Of a stretch of 64,000 bases of DNA, positions 34,505 through 47,685 are shown piece after piece. Under the pieces are notes generated by a model. That model worked only from the letters and a program-made list of their open reading frames with translations. It made no database searches and was not told the DNA's origin. The DNA lies in assembly GCA_947172415.1 (NCBI GenBank), contig OX359189.1, forward strand, positions 10,058,501 through 10,122,500. The letters are read 5' to 3'. Position 1 is the stretch's first letter. Every line of letters starts with the position of its first letter. The position numbers were made by a program, and so were the translations under genes. This stretch comes from Chondrosia reniformis (Eukaryota > Porifera > Demospongiae > Chondrillida > Chondrillidae).

Positions 34505-36290
34505 CTAAAATATAAAATTTAGATATTTATAGGAAGACAATTATAGCTATAATGTCATTGAGTCTCATTGCTACGTATAGTATCTATTAGATTTCAAAGT
34601 TTCGAGCATTAACAGGAGAATTATTTATAACAATAACAGAATGTATATTTATACTTTCTCACAGATCACTATATTTAAACATTCTGCATTGTTATTGTTA
34701 TTGTTATTACTAATAATATAATTATACTGAACACTCACCCAACACTTTCAAGTGTTGCAAGAGAGAAAGTATCAAAACAAGACAGTGACCTTGAGAGACT
34801 CTCTCCTGATCCTAGTTATAAATAAAGGTGATCATTGCAGCAAGTTAAGGCTGCTATACCTATCTTCACATGTATTATAGAGTATTGTAATTCTTATAAC
34901 TTAAAGGAATATTATAAAATTAACTTTTTAACAAGAATACATTGTAACTCCCAAAGAAGTTGCTATTCAATTAGTGCATGCTCAGACACAAATCTTTCCA
35001 AAACATGTCATTGCATCAACCACTGTCATGTGCTGTTACAATGAAGCAGTTGGACAGAAAAGTTTCAATGATAATTATAATCTACAAAGCTTATACTAGT
35101 ACAGTAGTTACAGATAGGTCCTGTTAAAAGGACATGAAGTACTGTACACATATTACATCACCTTTACATACTGCACAACAATGTTCGTTTCTTCATGTCC
35201 ATCCATTAATAATGACTTTGGAGAAACTGCCTGGTCTCAATTGGAATCAGCTGACTAGGTGAAGATACCACTTTGACTTACATGTGTGAAGTTTGTTCTA
35301 CAAGTGAGAGCCAAATGAACAATTGATTGCTTAATTTCCATTTGATGGTTGCCAGGGAACTACACCTGGTTGCTAAGGAGACTTTTCTATATTAGAAATA
35401 ATATATTCTTAGGTAGAGAAGTAAACAAGATGTACAATGTAAGCACATTAAGACAATTGTTTATTAACACCTCTGATGGCCAGCACTGTAACCACTCCCC
35501 CAAATGAGTCTAGCCATAGCTACTAGGTACTGGAAAGGCCATAAACCAGTTGGACAAATTTAGTGTTCTTTGAACTGTCTAGTTACAATGGATACTCAAG
35601 AATATTAAAAACAAGTAGATTATCTAAGTAGCTACAGAAACAATTAAGAAAGATTTTGAATAGTTTCACAATTTACCTAATAACTAAGCCAATAAACTTT
35701 AATAATCTTGTGCAAAGTTTCAAAATACAAGGTAAACTGATCTATAGGATACAGAGAACCTGATAAGCATGTACTACACACCTCCCCCAACTGAACTATG
35801 GTAGCTAGGAGTTACTAGGGACTTGTAGAGATGCTAAATCTAGTAGTCCCATTGGACAAATGTAAACCAGGTCCTTTACAATTGTTATACTCACTGCTGA
35901 TTCCATGCAAATTTCCCCTTGATCCAATACCTTCTTTCACTATCTTTCCAACCTGGATATTGGTTTAGTCAATAACTTTAATAATCTCCCACCGTTCAGT
36001 CCTTCTGCTTGCTTAATTGGACATGTTGTTAGGTAACTGACATGTGATTTCCATGACAATTCTTCTGCAGATAAAGCAAATAAAGTATAGGCTGCACAAT
36101 AAGCCATATACGTGTGTAATGAAATAAATTACATTTTGAGCAGTCTCACAAGTTAATATTATTACATGAGGTAAAGATGCTGATTAATATGCTAATCGTG
36201 TAACTTAAAAGAAAAACAAACATCATTTAAAGAGACTATAATTTGTCTGATTCCCTAAACAAGATGACCTACCAATCAGTGAAGTTTAGG
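34505..36290. other. Intergenic, duplicated at 57370-59215
   Basis: About 1.8 kb without recognisable exons, repeated nearly base for base in the second copy. Includes 'ttgttattgttattg' simple runs near 34690. Confidence 0.6.
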
Positions 36291-37740
36291 GCATGTACAA
36301 CGCCAAAGTTCCTCAAAAATAGGCAATTAGCCTTCAGCTGCAGTCTACGTTGCAACGGCCATTTTGGATTCACAAATTGATTGAGCAATAAAACATATGC
36401 ACGAAGCAATCGCTCACAAACTTTGATTCATTCAATAATACCTATGGATATCATAATTAAGAACCTGTTCTGTTTAACATATGATTCTTAATGTCCCGTG
36501 TTGTGCATGAAACATGCCGCATGACTAATGTATGTCAATTCACGCGATCGCAGGAGCTTGTATGTTTAATTAACGTTTTTGTATATGTTTAATGATTTTT
36601 GCTGAACAACTGAGGTTCATTGAAACATTAATAGTTTGTGTAAACACTTCCATTCATGGGGTCAATGCAATTGTTATATGATTCAATTATGGCTTCGCTG
36701 GATAGCCATGCATACATGTTTTCCAGTTTGAACTCAATAGAAATAACAACTTGCTGAATAGGTCGGGGCATGTACTACAAATTGTCTATTGTTCTCGAAC
36801 ATGACATCGAAAACAATTTGGTTCGACGATATTCCGCCAAGTTCACGATGTTTCCCGCCGACAATTTCTAATAAATAGGCAAGGAAATTTTCAGTCTTTG
36901 GCCTCCGGGCTATCAACTCTGGAGGTCTACTTTGGTGTGGATCGATGCGAAAACCATTCTTGGAGTACGAGCAATGGTACATGCCTATCCGAAGGGTCAT
37001 CGGTGTTCGTATAGTGGGGTGGTCTCTCTATCATGGGTTAGTGCCTGGAGATGTATCTCACTATTAATCCTGCTTGTGTGTTAAATTGGCACTTGCGGGA
37101 TTCTTGCTATACGACCCGTACCTGGAGGTTGGTGTGGTCCAGTGCCACTACGTAGTCGGTCAGGAACCCCTGTTGTAGGCTGCAGCTTCAGGTTGGTTTG
37201 GAAGGATTTTGCATTTTGCATTCAAAGCAGTGTTTCTTTGTATTTTATATTATGTATTTTCAATTCTTTTCTTGCAGTTCAGTGAACTGATGGGTCCCTA
37301 CTCTAAAGCGCCTGGCCGATCCCAATGAGCTAAAGTCTGTGTACAGTACTCTCAAGCTGCGTTGTGTGCACATGATGATTCTCATTGGTGGGAGTTTGTG
37401 GTCCGCCAGGGTCGGGCTTGTTCTGTCCGTAGCGTGAGGCAGAGCAAGACTAGTAACTGGTCACAGGTCGGTCAGGTACGCCGGACCGTTCCCGAGCAGC
37501 TTCTCTTACGACGCAAGTAGTGGAAGTGTCAAACAGAGTTGAGAAACCGGAGGCCTTTTGGGGCACGAAGTACTTCTACCTCCACGTGGTGTGTCCTGGG
37601 GTCACCTTTACAGTCAGTAAAGTGATGCGAAAAGAAGTACTACAGCAAACCATTCCAAGCCACTCAAAAGGAGGAAGAAACAGCATGTTTTTAAGAACTA
37701 CATTGTTTGAACATTTTTCTCTTTTTATAATTTAAGTATA
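36291..37740. other. Unexplained GC-richer segment, duplicated at 59210-60660
   Basis: Base composition is clearly less AT-rich and CpG is more frequent than in the rest of the window, especially 36770-37640. An 88-codon minus-strand frame (37000-36734; MTLRIGMYHCSYSKNGFR, ending SASCYFY) and a 71-codon plus-strand frame (37520-37735) are both open in each copy, but the 88-codon frames differ by several amino-acid changes over few substitutions. No domain recognised. It could be a promoter plus first exon of an unknown gene, or a mobile element. Confidence 0.4.
36734..37000 (-). CDS. Hypothetical 88-aa frame in the duplicated GC-richer segment
   Basis: Starts at ATG, stops at TGA, with mixed charged and aromatic residues. 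The second copy is at 59653-59919. Differences between copies include R/C and I-S/K-W changes, so purifying selection is not obvious. I do not recognise it; it may not be a gene. Confidence 0.25.
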   Translation of the reverse strand: MTLRIGMYHCSYSKNGFRIDPHQSRPPELIARRPKTENFLAYLLEIVGGKHRELGGISSNQIVFDVMFENNRQFVVHAPTYSASCYFY

Positions 37741-39016
37741 AATGTATATTGCACAAATGATCATTGATTGTATATACAATCCAAATTGGTGATATTAATA
37801 AATCTATATCGTATACTATAGCTTCCATCTATAAGCATTCAGTATACTCTTGTAAACTCTTGCATAACAAGCAAAGTTATAAAATTGTATTATACACACA
37901 AAGAGCATTGAATCAATATTAAGTGAATGCTGTCAGTGTATATATATTATGCTGAGTAGCCCGACACATATGACACATATTATGTAAGGTAGGAGAACAT
38001 GTTAGGAAAAGAGGAAAAAAAGGAAAAAATGATAATGAGGTATGACTACAATGTTCATCTATATAAGACTTTTTCATTTTTTTTTCATTTTCCATTAAGC
38101 ATGTAAAGCATTGCATAAAAGTAACAATTGCAAGCATATGACAGGTCTATAAGAACCAGCTATTACCAGAATCACTATATAGATTATATATGACATATTT
38201 TACTTTTGAAAATATTTTTGTATATTTATTGTACTACTTCATAAATGATTTTCATACTAATCCTATATACCACAAGTTATATGGTATCTAATAGTTACAA
38301 GTTGTGACACAAAATGTACATCAAATGCCCAATCACTAATATAAGATTTACACTTGTACTATGTGGCGACTGTAGAATTTGTTATACTTTAAAAATCCTC
38401 CGATATGTGATCATTGGTTGTGTGTTTAAGTGTCAGTCATAGTGACACAAAGTGTACATAACTACATAATATGCGTATACCCAAGCTTGTATGAAATTTA
38501 CACATATTATATACACATCTTATATATGATAACACAAATCCTATTCTCTATTTACACATGTTCATGTATGAAATCTCATGAATATCAACTGAAACTTAAG
38601 AGTACCTTCACATTTCAACTATATATATATATATGGAGTGTGTATATCAACATATATATGTACACACATAAACATGTATTCATTCATTGCACTATTGAGT
38701 ACTAATGTATTTGTAATATTAAAGATTCATTTTTCATTCATATAGAATCTGTGAATAATGTCTCAATATTATTCGTGACCATTCATTTTTATCAATTTAG
38801 TTATATACATACATTATAATAATATCTTCTTTTGAATTATTTAGTTCATTCAACAACATATACATAATATGCAGCAGAACATTAGTTTTTCTGATTGATT
38901 TTATTGGTATCTCAAAAAGGTTTATTTATATATTATTGATTATTATACAAATTGTGGAATGTTTATACTTTTAACTGTAAAATATACACAATTATGTTCA
39001 ATTCAGTTTGCAAAAA
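37741..39016. other. Intergenic; part deleted from the second copy
   Basis: AT-rich. About 785 bp (roughly 37988-38771) is absent from the second copy, where 60898 joins directly to sequence matching 38772. The 38600-39010 part resembles 26830-27160 downstream of receptor G. No gene. Confidence 0.6.
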
Positions 39017-41368
39017 TCATGGCGTCTCATAAGTAATGTGCTCAGTGTCAGCCATTTTGTTGCCTTGGTAACCTTTGTTCTCAATTACTTCAGAAGGCAC
39101 AGCATAGGCAGGATTACACAGCATATCAATTTGTTTCATCTCAATCTCTTCATATGAAACATGCTGTGAATTGCAATCAGTAGGAACATCTAAAAATATA
39201 AAATGTACTTCTGTATAGGAAGACAGTTATAGCTATAATGTCATTGAGTCTCATTGCTACGTATAGTAACTATTAGATTTCAAATTTTCAATTATGAACA
39301 GGAAAATTAATAACAATACAGAATATTTATTTATTCACTTAAGTAAGTAAATTTCTCATGATCACTAATCATGTGCACTCACTCACTCACTCACTCACTC
39401 ACTCATTCACTATCATTAGTATTACATGTACAGCTGATGAAGAACATTCTGTATTATTATTACTAATTTTCCTGCTGTTTATCCTCAAAGGTTCACAATC
39501 AAATGTATAGTTGATTATCATCATATCATATACGTACGTATATACTAACCACTTTTCTTCTTGTGATAGTAATATACAATGATCAGTATAATAGAGATGA
39601 GTAGGATGAGTATGAGAATCACTCCTACAATAGCTCCAATGATAGCTAGTGTTGTGTCTTCAGACACACGATCGGAATTAGCTGTATGCATAATATGGCC
39701 ATTTGTAAAATAAAGTCATTAATTTTTAATTATTGTGAAAAATGTTCTACTAAATTAACACATAAATATAATAAACTTACATGGTAAATGAGTCACATTT
39801 AATTCCAACTGAAATGGAGTACTCTCCCCAACACTGTTCATAGCACTCACATTAATGTTATAAATCTCTCTAATAGTCAATGTATCTACTAACATGACAC
39901 TGTGAGATCTCAGATGAGCCGAAAGAAAGGTCATGTTGAAACTGTAGTTTCCTCCAGCAATCTCCACCTGTCAACATGTTAGGAAAATTTACATAAACAA
40001 AATTTTTTCTTTGTAAAATTAATATTCATATTTTTATATATTTTATATATTACATACCTAATTGAAATTCACATTCATTGCCTACATACACTGTAGTCAC
40101 AGTATAGTTAGTAACATTCTGTCCTCCGTCAGTCAGTAGTACAACATCCACTGATAGAATAGTCAGTGAGAGTGCTTCAACTGATACACTCTCAATAATA
40201 GGAACTACATAACAGACAAATACTCATATACCTCACTATACACTACATGGAACTACATCTCACATACCTGAGTCAGGTGTAGTAAGGGTACTGGCTGCTG
40301 GAGGACTCACTCCATATTCATTCTCAGCTACTATTTCCACTCCATATAGAGTGCTGTGTTGAAGGTTAGTCAGTGACAGAGTAGTCACATCTGATGTAGT
40401 GAAGGAGAGAATGACAGTGTTGTTTGTGATGATGATGGAGTACTTGAGTGGTTGATCAGTTCCTCCATTATCAGATGGAGGGCTCCAACTGACAGTAGCT
40501 GAGAATGGACTTACATCTTCAAATGTGATATTATGTGGAGCAGAAGGTGGAGCTATGGAATTATATTAATCGATTTACATTGTTATTTCTATATACATCA
40601 CTTCAATCAACTCACCCACAATGTTTAAATATGTTGCTATGGTAACACTTCCTGCTTCATTAGTTACATTACAAGTGTATTTTCCACTATCTTCACTTCT
40701 CTTCAGAGAAGAGACAGTTAAGATGGATCCACTCACTCCTTCTGTGATCTTCACTCCATCTCTCTCAAACACATAACTAATAGGTGGAGGGTTGACAGCT
40801 GATGGAGTACAGTTGAATGTAAATACTTCTGTAAAAACAACATTCTGCACTTTAGAGTGTACAACAAATTCTGGGACATCTATCAATATAGGAAAATATA
40901 TTGTATACTTTAAATATAGAATACAAAGAATAGTCACTCACAGTACACATCCAAGTTGACAACAGCTGTATCACTCCCTGCTGTAGTAGTCACATTTACT
41001 GTGTAAGATCCACTGTCAGTACGATTAACATTTTGTGTTTTAAAGCTAGATGCTCCATTACCAGATCCAATATTAACAGTAATCCTGCCATCTTGTACAG
41101 TAACTGCATCATTAGTTATAATAATATTACTACTTACTGGAAATGGATCATCAGTTATAGTTAGAGGAGTAGTAAAGGATGTTCCTTCTATAGCAGTCCT
41201 ATTTGTGATGCTTGGAGTGATGGATGGAGGAACTATATAATAAAAACACAGAAGTGTATATAGAAGGGGTATGTCCAAATGACTCACTGATAGTTGTAAC
41301 GTACTTTGACAAAGATTATTGCGAAATAATCCAAAAAGAAAGATCACGACGTACAACAGACAAATCAT
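39017..41368 (-). CDS. Receptor I: signal peptide-Ig-Ig-FN3-FN3-TM-ITIM tail (complete)
   Basis: Exons in transcript order: 41368-41305 (MICLLYVVIFLFGLF), 41232-40942 (cysteine-less Ig), 40879-40616 (I-set Ig, FTFNCTPSAVNPP, DSGKYTC), 40552-40268 (FN3), 40204-40101 plus 39967-39781 (second FN3; donor GTGACT), 39681-39550 (TM, GVILILILLISIILIIVYYY then HKKKS) and 39189-39017 (tail, stop TGA). All phases fit, about 499 aa. The tail has VSYEEI (ITIM), NPAYAVPSEV and HITYETP. The V-like first Ig of receptors A to C is absent, although the signal peptide is clearly the same. Its upstream region faces receptor B head-to-head. Receptor J is its recent duplicate. Confidence 0.8.
39376..39412. repeat. 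(TCAC)n microsatellite in the receptor I tail intron
   Basis: A pure tetranucleotide run. The same tract is at about 46565-46601 and 61512-61545 in the paralogous introns. Confidence 0.9.
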
Positions 41369-43334
41369 TCCACCTCTCCTTGATAGTGTTCTAATCTTCT
41401 TCCTTGATGTATATATCTTGCGTTAATGCACGTGCAGTATACAGCTGCTAGGTGAAAATGTAATATACTAATTGTGGAGACAATCTATAGCTAAGTACAG
41501 TATACTAATATAGGCTCTATATAGGCTTAAGTGAGGTATCCGAATTGAATCGAAATTGACATGATATTCAGTCAAAATTCGGACGTACACACGCGCATCC
41601 GAAGTATTCAGTTTTAACTTTATGTCAATACCACTTCCATTAAAAATCTTATATAACATGCATAAGGTGTTGTCGATTTATATTTATTATACCTCACTAT
41701 ACACTACATAGAACTACATCTCACATACCTGAGTCAGTTGTAATAACAATGAATAACATCTGGATAATGTACTACCAAACAAGACAGTGATTATGAGAGA
41801 TAACCACACAGAAGTACATATGCATGGCATACTGAAATTTAAATTATATACTTATCCATACACATCACTTCTGTGTGGGTCCACCATGGATAGCTGATGT
41901 AGGGATGGTGCCATTAAGAATATATAATCTGTAGAATTGTGCTATGAATGAAGTGTGCTATCACTATAGCTCTCTCTCATTAGCTTAGGATTTTGTTTCC
42001 AACTGGATCAAAATTTGAATATTCACATATACTGTACATATTCACTGATACATTTTAATTAGTTTTACGTATATTGCCATAATTTAATGAGAGTGGTGAT
42101 TACAAAATTTGTGAAGGTTTCTAATAAAATAATAAGTTTTGATAATTCTTGCTCTTGACACCAGTTTATACACATCAGAGTAACATATTTGAGAAAAAGA
42201 AAACACTCTAATTACATGTATTAAATATGCTTTACATACAATTCTGTCTACATTACTCTACATAAACAATAATTGAATACAAATGTACACATGTACATAT
42301 ATATACACCCAATCCATTGTGCTTCGCATATCTTCTCATTACATGAGTTTGCCCAATCAGTTGTGTGTATACATTAATTATATGTATATATTTGTATTGT
42401 ACTTCTTACTGTATGAAATCAGAGTAAAAGTAATAGCACAAACATGACCAATGGAAGTAATACACTGAGAGATAAGCACTACTGGAATTCCAGCTGAACC
42501 TGCAGGTGAGAAGTATATTTAAATATCTGACAATTACACAGCTAGTGATTATAATCCTTTCTTCCTAATTTAGTGAATCCCAATAAACTGATCATTGCAC
42601 ATACAACTATAGCATATTGAAATGGTTAACAAAAATGGTGTATGAGGTTAGCCTTATATAGGCCTTAGCAAAATTAATGTTTCAGGCTTCCTTACAATCT
42701 CTGTTTGTCCCAATAACACCAGCTCAGTGCAGCAACAGTAATTGATCTCTGCACCTATCTTATGTATAATTAGATTGGTGGAACTGTACATGTACCATTG
42801 AGATCTAGAATGGAAACTGAGAAGATACTCCAATGAACCCCAATTGGTACAGAGTATATAACAATCCAAATGAGATTGAGGATGCTAATCAGTTCATGTG
42901 TCCCAAACTCAATGACAGGAGACAAGAGACTTATTAACTGGGATGCGGGCGGGGACGATAAACTGGGATTGGAATTTGCCTGGCCTTATGAAATATTTAT
43001 GCAGTGTTATATAAATTATCATCTCAGTATAAACCACATTTTAAATATATGTCTATATATCTGATTCTGTATTCTAATATACTTATTATGCTAATACGGA
43101 TCCGAATATTAAATATCTCAACATACTAATGTAGAACCTCTCTCCACCATAAGTCGCACAGCGTCTCTGGTTAGGGATATGAATATCATTGGAATTCACA
43201 CTCTCATTCAAATTGGCAACGGAAAAATTGCGAGTCGGATGTAACGTTTTTACCTAGCAGCTATATAATATACTGCACGTGAACTTATATTATTTAACGT
43301 TTCTCTACGCTATCAAGGAAGAAGATTAAAAGTT
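41369..43334. other. Intergenic between head-to-head receptors I and B
   Basis: Includes at 41690-41740 a stray copy of the FN3-FN3 intron sequence ('acctcactatacactacat'), at 42420-42499 a relic of the hydrophobic C-terminal exon of the GPI-like gene (out of frame, +2 bases against the copy at 2816-2893), and at 43080-43334 the conserved region upstream of receptor B, shared with A and C. The Ig exon present at the equivalent place in copies A and C is missing. Confidence 0.55.
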
Positions 43335-44439
43335 ATGATTTGTCTGTACGTCGTGATCTTTCTTTTTGGATCATTTTGCAATATTCGTTGTGAAAGTAAG
43401 TCATATCGCAACGTTTGGACACACACCACCACCTTCTAGACATGCGATGATACACGCGCTAGGGCCTTTCAGCTAATATAAGTTAAATTTCTCTGTTACT
43501 AAGGTCAGGCCAATTTTACTGACTATCCGAGTGACAATGTAACCACATTGGAAGGAGGCAATCTCACGTTTACTTGTGCAGCAAATAGAACATCATCCGA
43601 TAGAGAGAGACTGTCTGTAATTTGGTACTTGAACACTAGCAGTACAGAGACAAGCATTGCCAGTGACGAGACCCTATCAGGTGGTACCATGGCAACAGTT
43701 AGTAGTGACTACCGTTCTCCTCTCATTTTGTCTAACATAAACAGAGTTTGGAATGGAGCTACTGTACATTGTGCTGTTAAAATAGAATCAGTGGATCATG
43801 ATCAGCCAGAACCCTTTCCTGTAATATCAGTGTTGTGTGAGTTACGGCAGAATATTGTGAATAAGTTATGCTATAATTAAGGTATTATAAGTGAAGTAAT
43901 ATATAAACTTGAATACAGGTTAATATATATAACATTTGTATAGACTCACTTGCAGTATAAAGTCATATAGATCATGTGTGTTTGTTTGTTATAACATCCG
44001 AAATGCTCTAATGTTAGTAGCTGTATTGTGCATGGCAGTGATAATTGGTGCCTGAACTTTTTGGTAGCTAAAAGTATGTACTTACAAGCATGTTTAATTA
44101 ATATATAATTCCATAGCTTCACCGTCGTTTGCGTTAAGTTGGTCATTATACATGTATATGTATACAGCTAATTCCGATCATGTGTCTAAACTAACTATCA
44201 TTGGAGCTATTGTAGGAGTGATTGTAATAGTTCTCCTCTTCATCTCAATGATACTGATTATTGTACTTTGTTACCTCAGGAGGAGGAAGAATGGTTAGTG
44301 CAACTTCCATTGCAATCTTATATTGTTATACAATTAGAATATTGATTCTATGACATCTTTACACATGCAACATCTTTTCATACACAGAAATGAAAAAGGA
44401 GTAAGTAGAATAAAGCTAATGAAGAAATGAGAAAAGAAT

Positions 44440-44477
<38 letters not shown>

Positions 44478-46158
44478 GAGTGATTAAATAAGCTTGCCTT
44501 AAAACCTATATAGGAATATCGTTTACTTTCCCAACTCTTTAAAAGTGCATCATCAGCAGTGGTAGTGAACATTCATACATACAGATTCACACAAACAAGC
44601 TTCTCTCAATATTCACTCTTACTGAACTACTCTCTTCTAACCCTTCAGTAATGATGATGTTCATTTCACAACTGAAAGCAAGCAGCAGCCGATAGAGTCA
44701 ATGTATGCAGTAGTTATTCATGATCGGCCAGCTAAATCAAATGGAAACTCAAGCAGTGACAACCAACTCAATGAGGTGAAGAGAACTAAACCAGTTGAGT
44801 CAATGTACGCTGATGTGACACGTGACAGAAAGTCTAACACAACCAGAGAGGTGAACAGTTACATAACGAGTAGTCATAGTAACTGAATGTGTTCTATATG
44901 AGGTGATCTGTACCAGTTTCGGTCTATCAAATAGACTGTACGTATATACTAATGTACTCACTCCTAATTGTGCTAATGTTCGTACATATTAGTATGTATA
45001 ATGTAGCTAATACTGTATGTTAATGGATGTCATAAATTTCATTATACTGTATCCATACCAAATAACTAACTCTATTACTAGTACATTCTACTCACTTAAG
45101 TGGTATGTCAGTCAATCTCTGTAGTTATAGGTGGTACAGGTATATCCTGTATGTCCATATATGGTCTCTTGTTATTATCTCTGCTATATCCTTGAGACTC
45201 TCAAATAGCAGTACTTGTAGTAGATAGTCACTACTTGTGCATGTCTCAGTTTATCATCCTCTCCAACAGTCTTTCTTCGATCTTTGAATACTTGTCTTCC
45301 ATATAAGGCATACAGAGACAAAGTATACACTATATATGTGAGCTCTTCAGTCTCCTCTTTATATATCAAGTGTAGAGGGTATCCCTTTATATATCAAGTG
45401 TAGAGGGTATCCCTTTATATATCAAGTGTAGAGGGTACCCCTTTATATATCAAGTGTAGAGGGTATCCCTTTATATATCAAGTGTAGAGGGTATCCCTTT
45501 ATATATCAAGTGTAGAGGGTATCCCTTTATATATCGAGTGTAGAGGGTATCCCTTTATATATCGAGTGTAGAGGGTATCCCTTTATATATCAAGTGTAGA
45601 GGGTATCCCTTTATATATCGAGTGTAGAGGGTATCCCTTTATATATCGAGTGTAGAGGGTATCCCTTTATATATCAAGTGTAGAGGGTATTAGACTATGT
45701 TCACTTCGTAACTAAGCTAATTTAATAGTCAGATCCCTGTTGTACTGGATAGAGTGGAATGTATACAAACACACCCACAGTCCCACCCCTCCTCCTGACA
45801 CAAGTGCATATAATACAGTCAGATATTCCCTAGTAAAGTAGTTCAGTGAATATGTGTATATACGTATACATGTATATATATGGACCATTCTCTGTATCCT
45901 TTATTGTGCAATATCACTTGTTACGTATCTCTCCTCACTTATCTATGTATGTTATCTAATTAGATGTTCACTTATCTCATATTATCTAAGTGGTAGGGTG
46001 GTTTGCACACTTTCACACTAGTACTGTATATGTATTTGTATATTTAGGGGATATTATATGCAGATTTGAAATTTCCAGAAGAAGATCAAAGAAGAAGAAA
46101 GTCTCCGGTAGAGATTCAACCAGTTATATACACTAAAGTACAAAAGGTCAAAAAATAA
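43335..46158 (+). CDS. Receptor B: minimal signal peptide-Ig-TM-ITIM tail
   Basis: Exons: 43335-43395 (MICLYVVIFLFGSFCN), 43504-43836 (V-like Ig, LTFTCAAN, VIWYLN, VHCAVK), 44168-44293 (TM), 44388-44400 (13-nt micro-exon) and 44649-44886 (tail, stop TGA), about 256 aa. An alternative 3' end splices from 44850 (GAG|GTGAAC) to 46048-46158 (stop TAA), about 281 aa. Tail motifs are SMYAVV, SMYADV and, with the alternative exon, ILYADL and VIYTKV: up to four ITIM-type sites. The second and third Ig and both FN3 domains of its relatives are absent without frame damage. The (GA)n tract and a 28-bp minisatellite sit in its tail introns. Confidence 0.72.
45357..45690. repeat. 28-bp minisatellite, about 12 units
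   Basis: The unit is 'ctttatatatcaagtgtaga' plus 'gggtatcc', with 'tcaag'/'tcgag' variants. It lies in the intron before the alternative ITIM exon of receptor B. The same array in receptor C is split by a LINE. Confidence 0.95.
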
Positions 46159-46159
46159 A

Positions 46160-46771
46160 TTTCATCATTTTTAACTGATTTACTTTAGTAAACTCATTTA
46201 TGAGTATTGTATATTAATTTGTTCATACATTCACATGTCATGTAAATTTAACACTTATTGATGGTGTAGATATAGAATCTAAATGGATATATAATGCACT
46301 GAAAACGTTATTCAAATAGCAGTACTTGTAGAAGATAGCCACTACTTGTGCAGTGTTTGGTCAGTCTGTTAGCCAACTGAAGAATATTAGGCTTCCTCTT
46401 TATAGGAAAACAATTATATCTATACTGTCATTGAGCCTCATTGGTACGTATAGTAACTATTCTATTTCAAATTTTCAAGTATTAATATATAATATAACAA
46501 TACAGAATATTTATTTATTCACTTAAGTAAGTAAATTTCTCATGATCACTAATCACTATAATATACTCACTCACTCACTCACTCACTCACTCACTCACTC
46601 TCATTAGTGTTACATGTACAGCTGATGAAGAACATTCTGTATTGTTATTATTATTACTAATTTTCCTGCTGTTAATCCTCAAAGGTTCACAATCAAATGA
46701 GATTATATATTATCATATCATATACGTACGTGTATAAATATAATACTAACCACTTTTCTTACATATGTATA
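46160..46771. other. Inverted relic of a type 2 tail intron
   Basis: From about 46430 to 46760 the sequence matches the receptor I/J intron between tail and TM exons (39240-39560), including the (TCAC)n tract and the 3' edge of the minus-strand TM exon ('aatactaaccacttttctt'). It then abuts, in opposite orientation, the end of a plus-strand FN3 exon at 46772. This is a rearrangement junction; no gene. Confidence 0.6.
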
Positions 46772-47644
46772 TACCTTTACTACACCTGACTCAGGTATGT
46801 GAGATGTAGTTCCATGTAGTGTATAGTGAGGTATATGAGTATTTGTCTGTTATGTAGTTCCTATTATTGAGAGTGTATCAGTTGAAGCACTCTCACTGAC
46901 TATTCTATCAGTGGATGTTGTACTACTGACTGACGGAGGACAGAATGTTACTAACTATACTGTGAGTACAGTATGTAGGAAATGAATGTGCATGAATTTC
47001 AGTGAGGTATATAATATATAAAATTATACAATTGATTTTGTTTATGTAAATGTTGACAGGTGGAGATTTCTGGAGGAAACTACAGTTTCAACATGACCTT
47101 TCTTTCGGCTCATCTGAGATCTCACAGTGTCATGTTAGTAGATACATTGACTATTAGAGAGATTTATAACATTAATGTGAGTGCTATGAACAGTGTTGGG
47201 GAGAGTACTCCATTTCAGTTGGAATTCAGTGTGACTCATTTACCATGTTAGTTCCTACATATAATATTAATTAATTTAGTAGAACATTCTTTTCAATTAA
47301 AAATTAATGACTTTATTTTATATATAATTTAGTTAAATTGGTCATTATACATGTATATGTATACAGCTAATTCCGATCATGTGTCTGAAGATACAACACT
47401 AGCTATCATTGGAGCTATTGTAGGAGTGATTGTAATAGTTCTCCTCTTCTTAACGATAGTGATTATTGTACTTTGTTACCTCAGGAGGAGGAAGAATGGT
47501 TAGTGCAACTTCAATTGCAATCTGATATTGTTATATAATTAGAATATTGATTCTATAACATCTTTACACTTGCAACATCTTTTCATACACAGAATTGAAA
47601 AAGGAGTAAGTAGAATAAAGATAATGAAGAAATGAGAAAAGAAT

Positions 47645-47685
<41 letters not shown>

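Noticed and set aside
45357..45690. 28-bp direct repeats considered as a CRISPR array
   Set aside because: The units abut with no unique spacers and the setting is a eukaryotic intron; it is a minisatellite. The same applies to the 34-bp array at 32586-33250.
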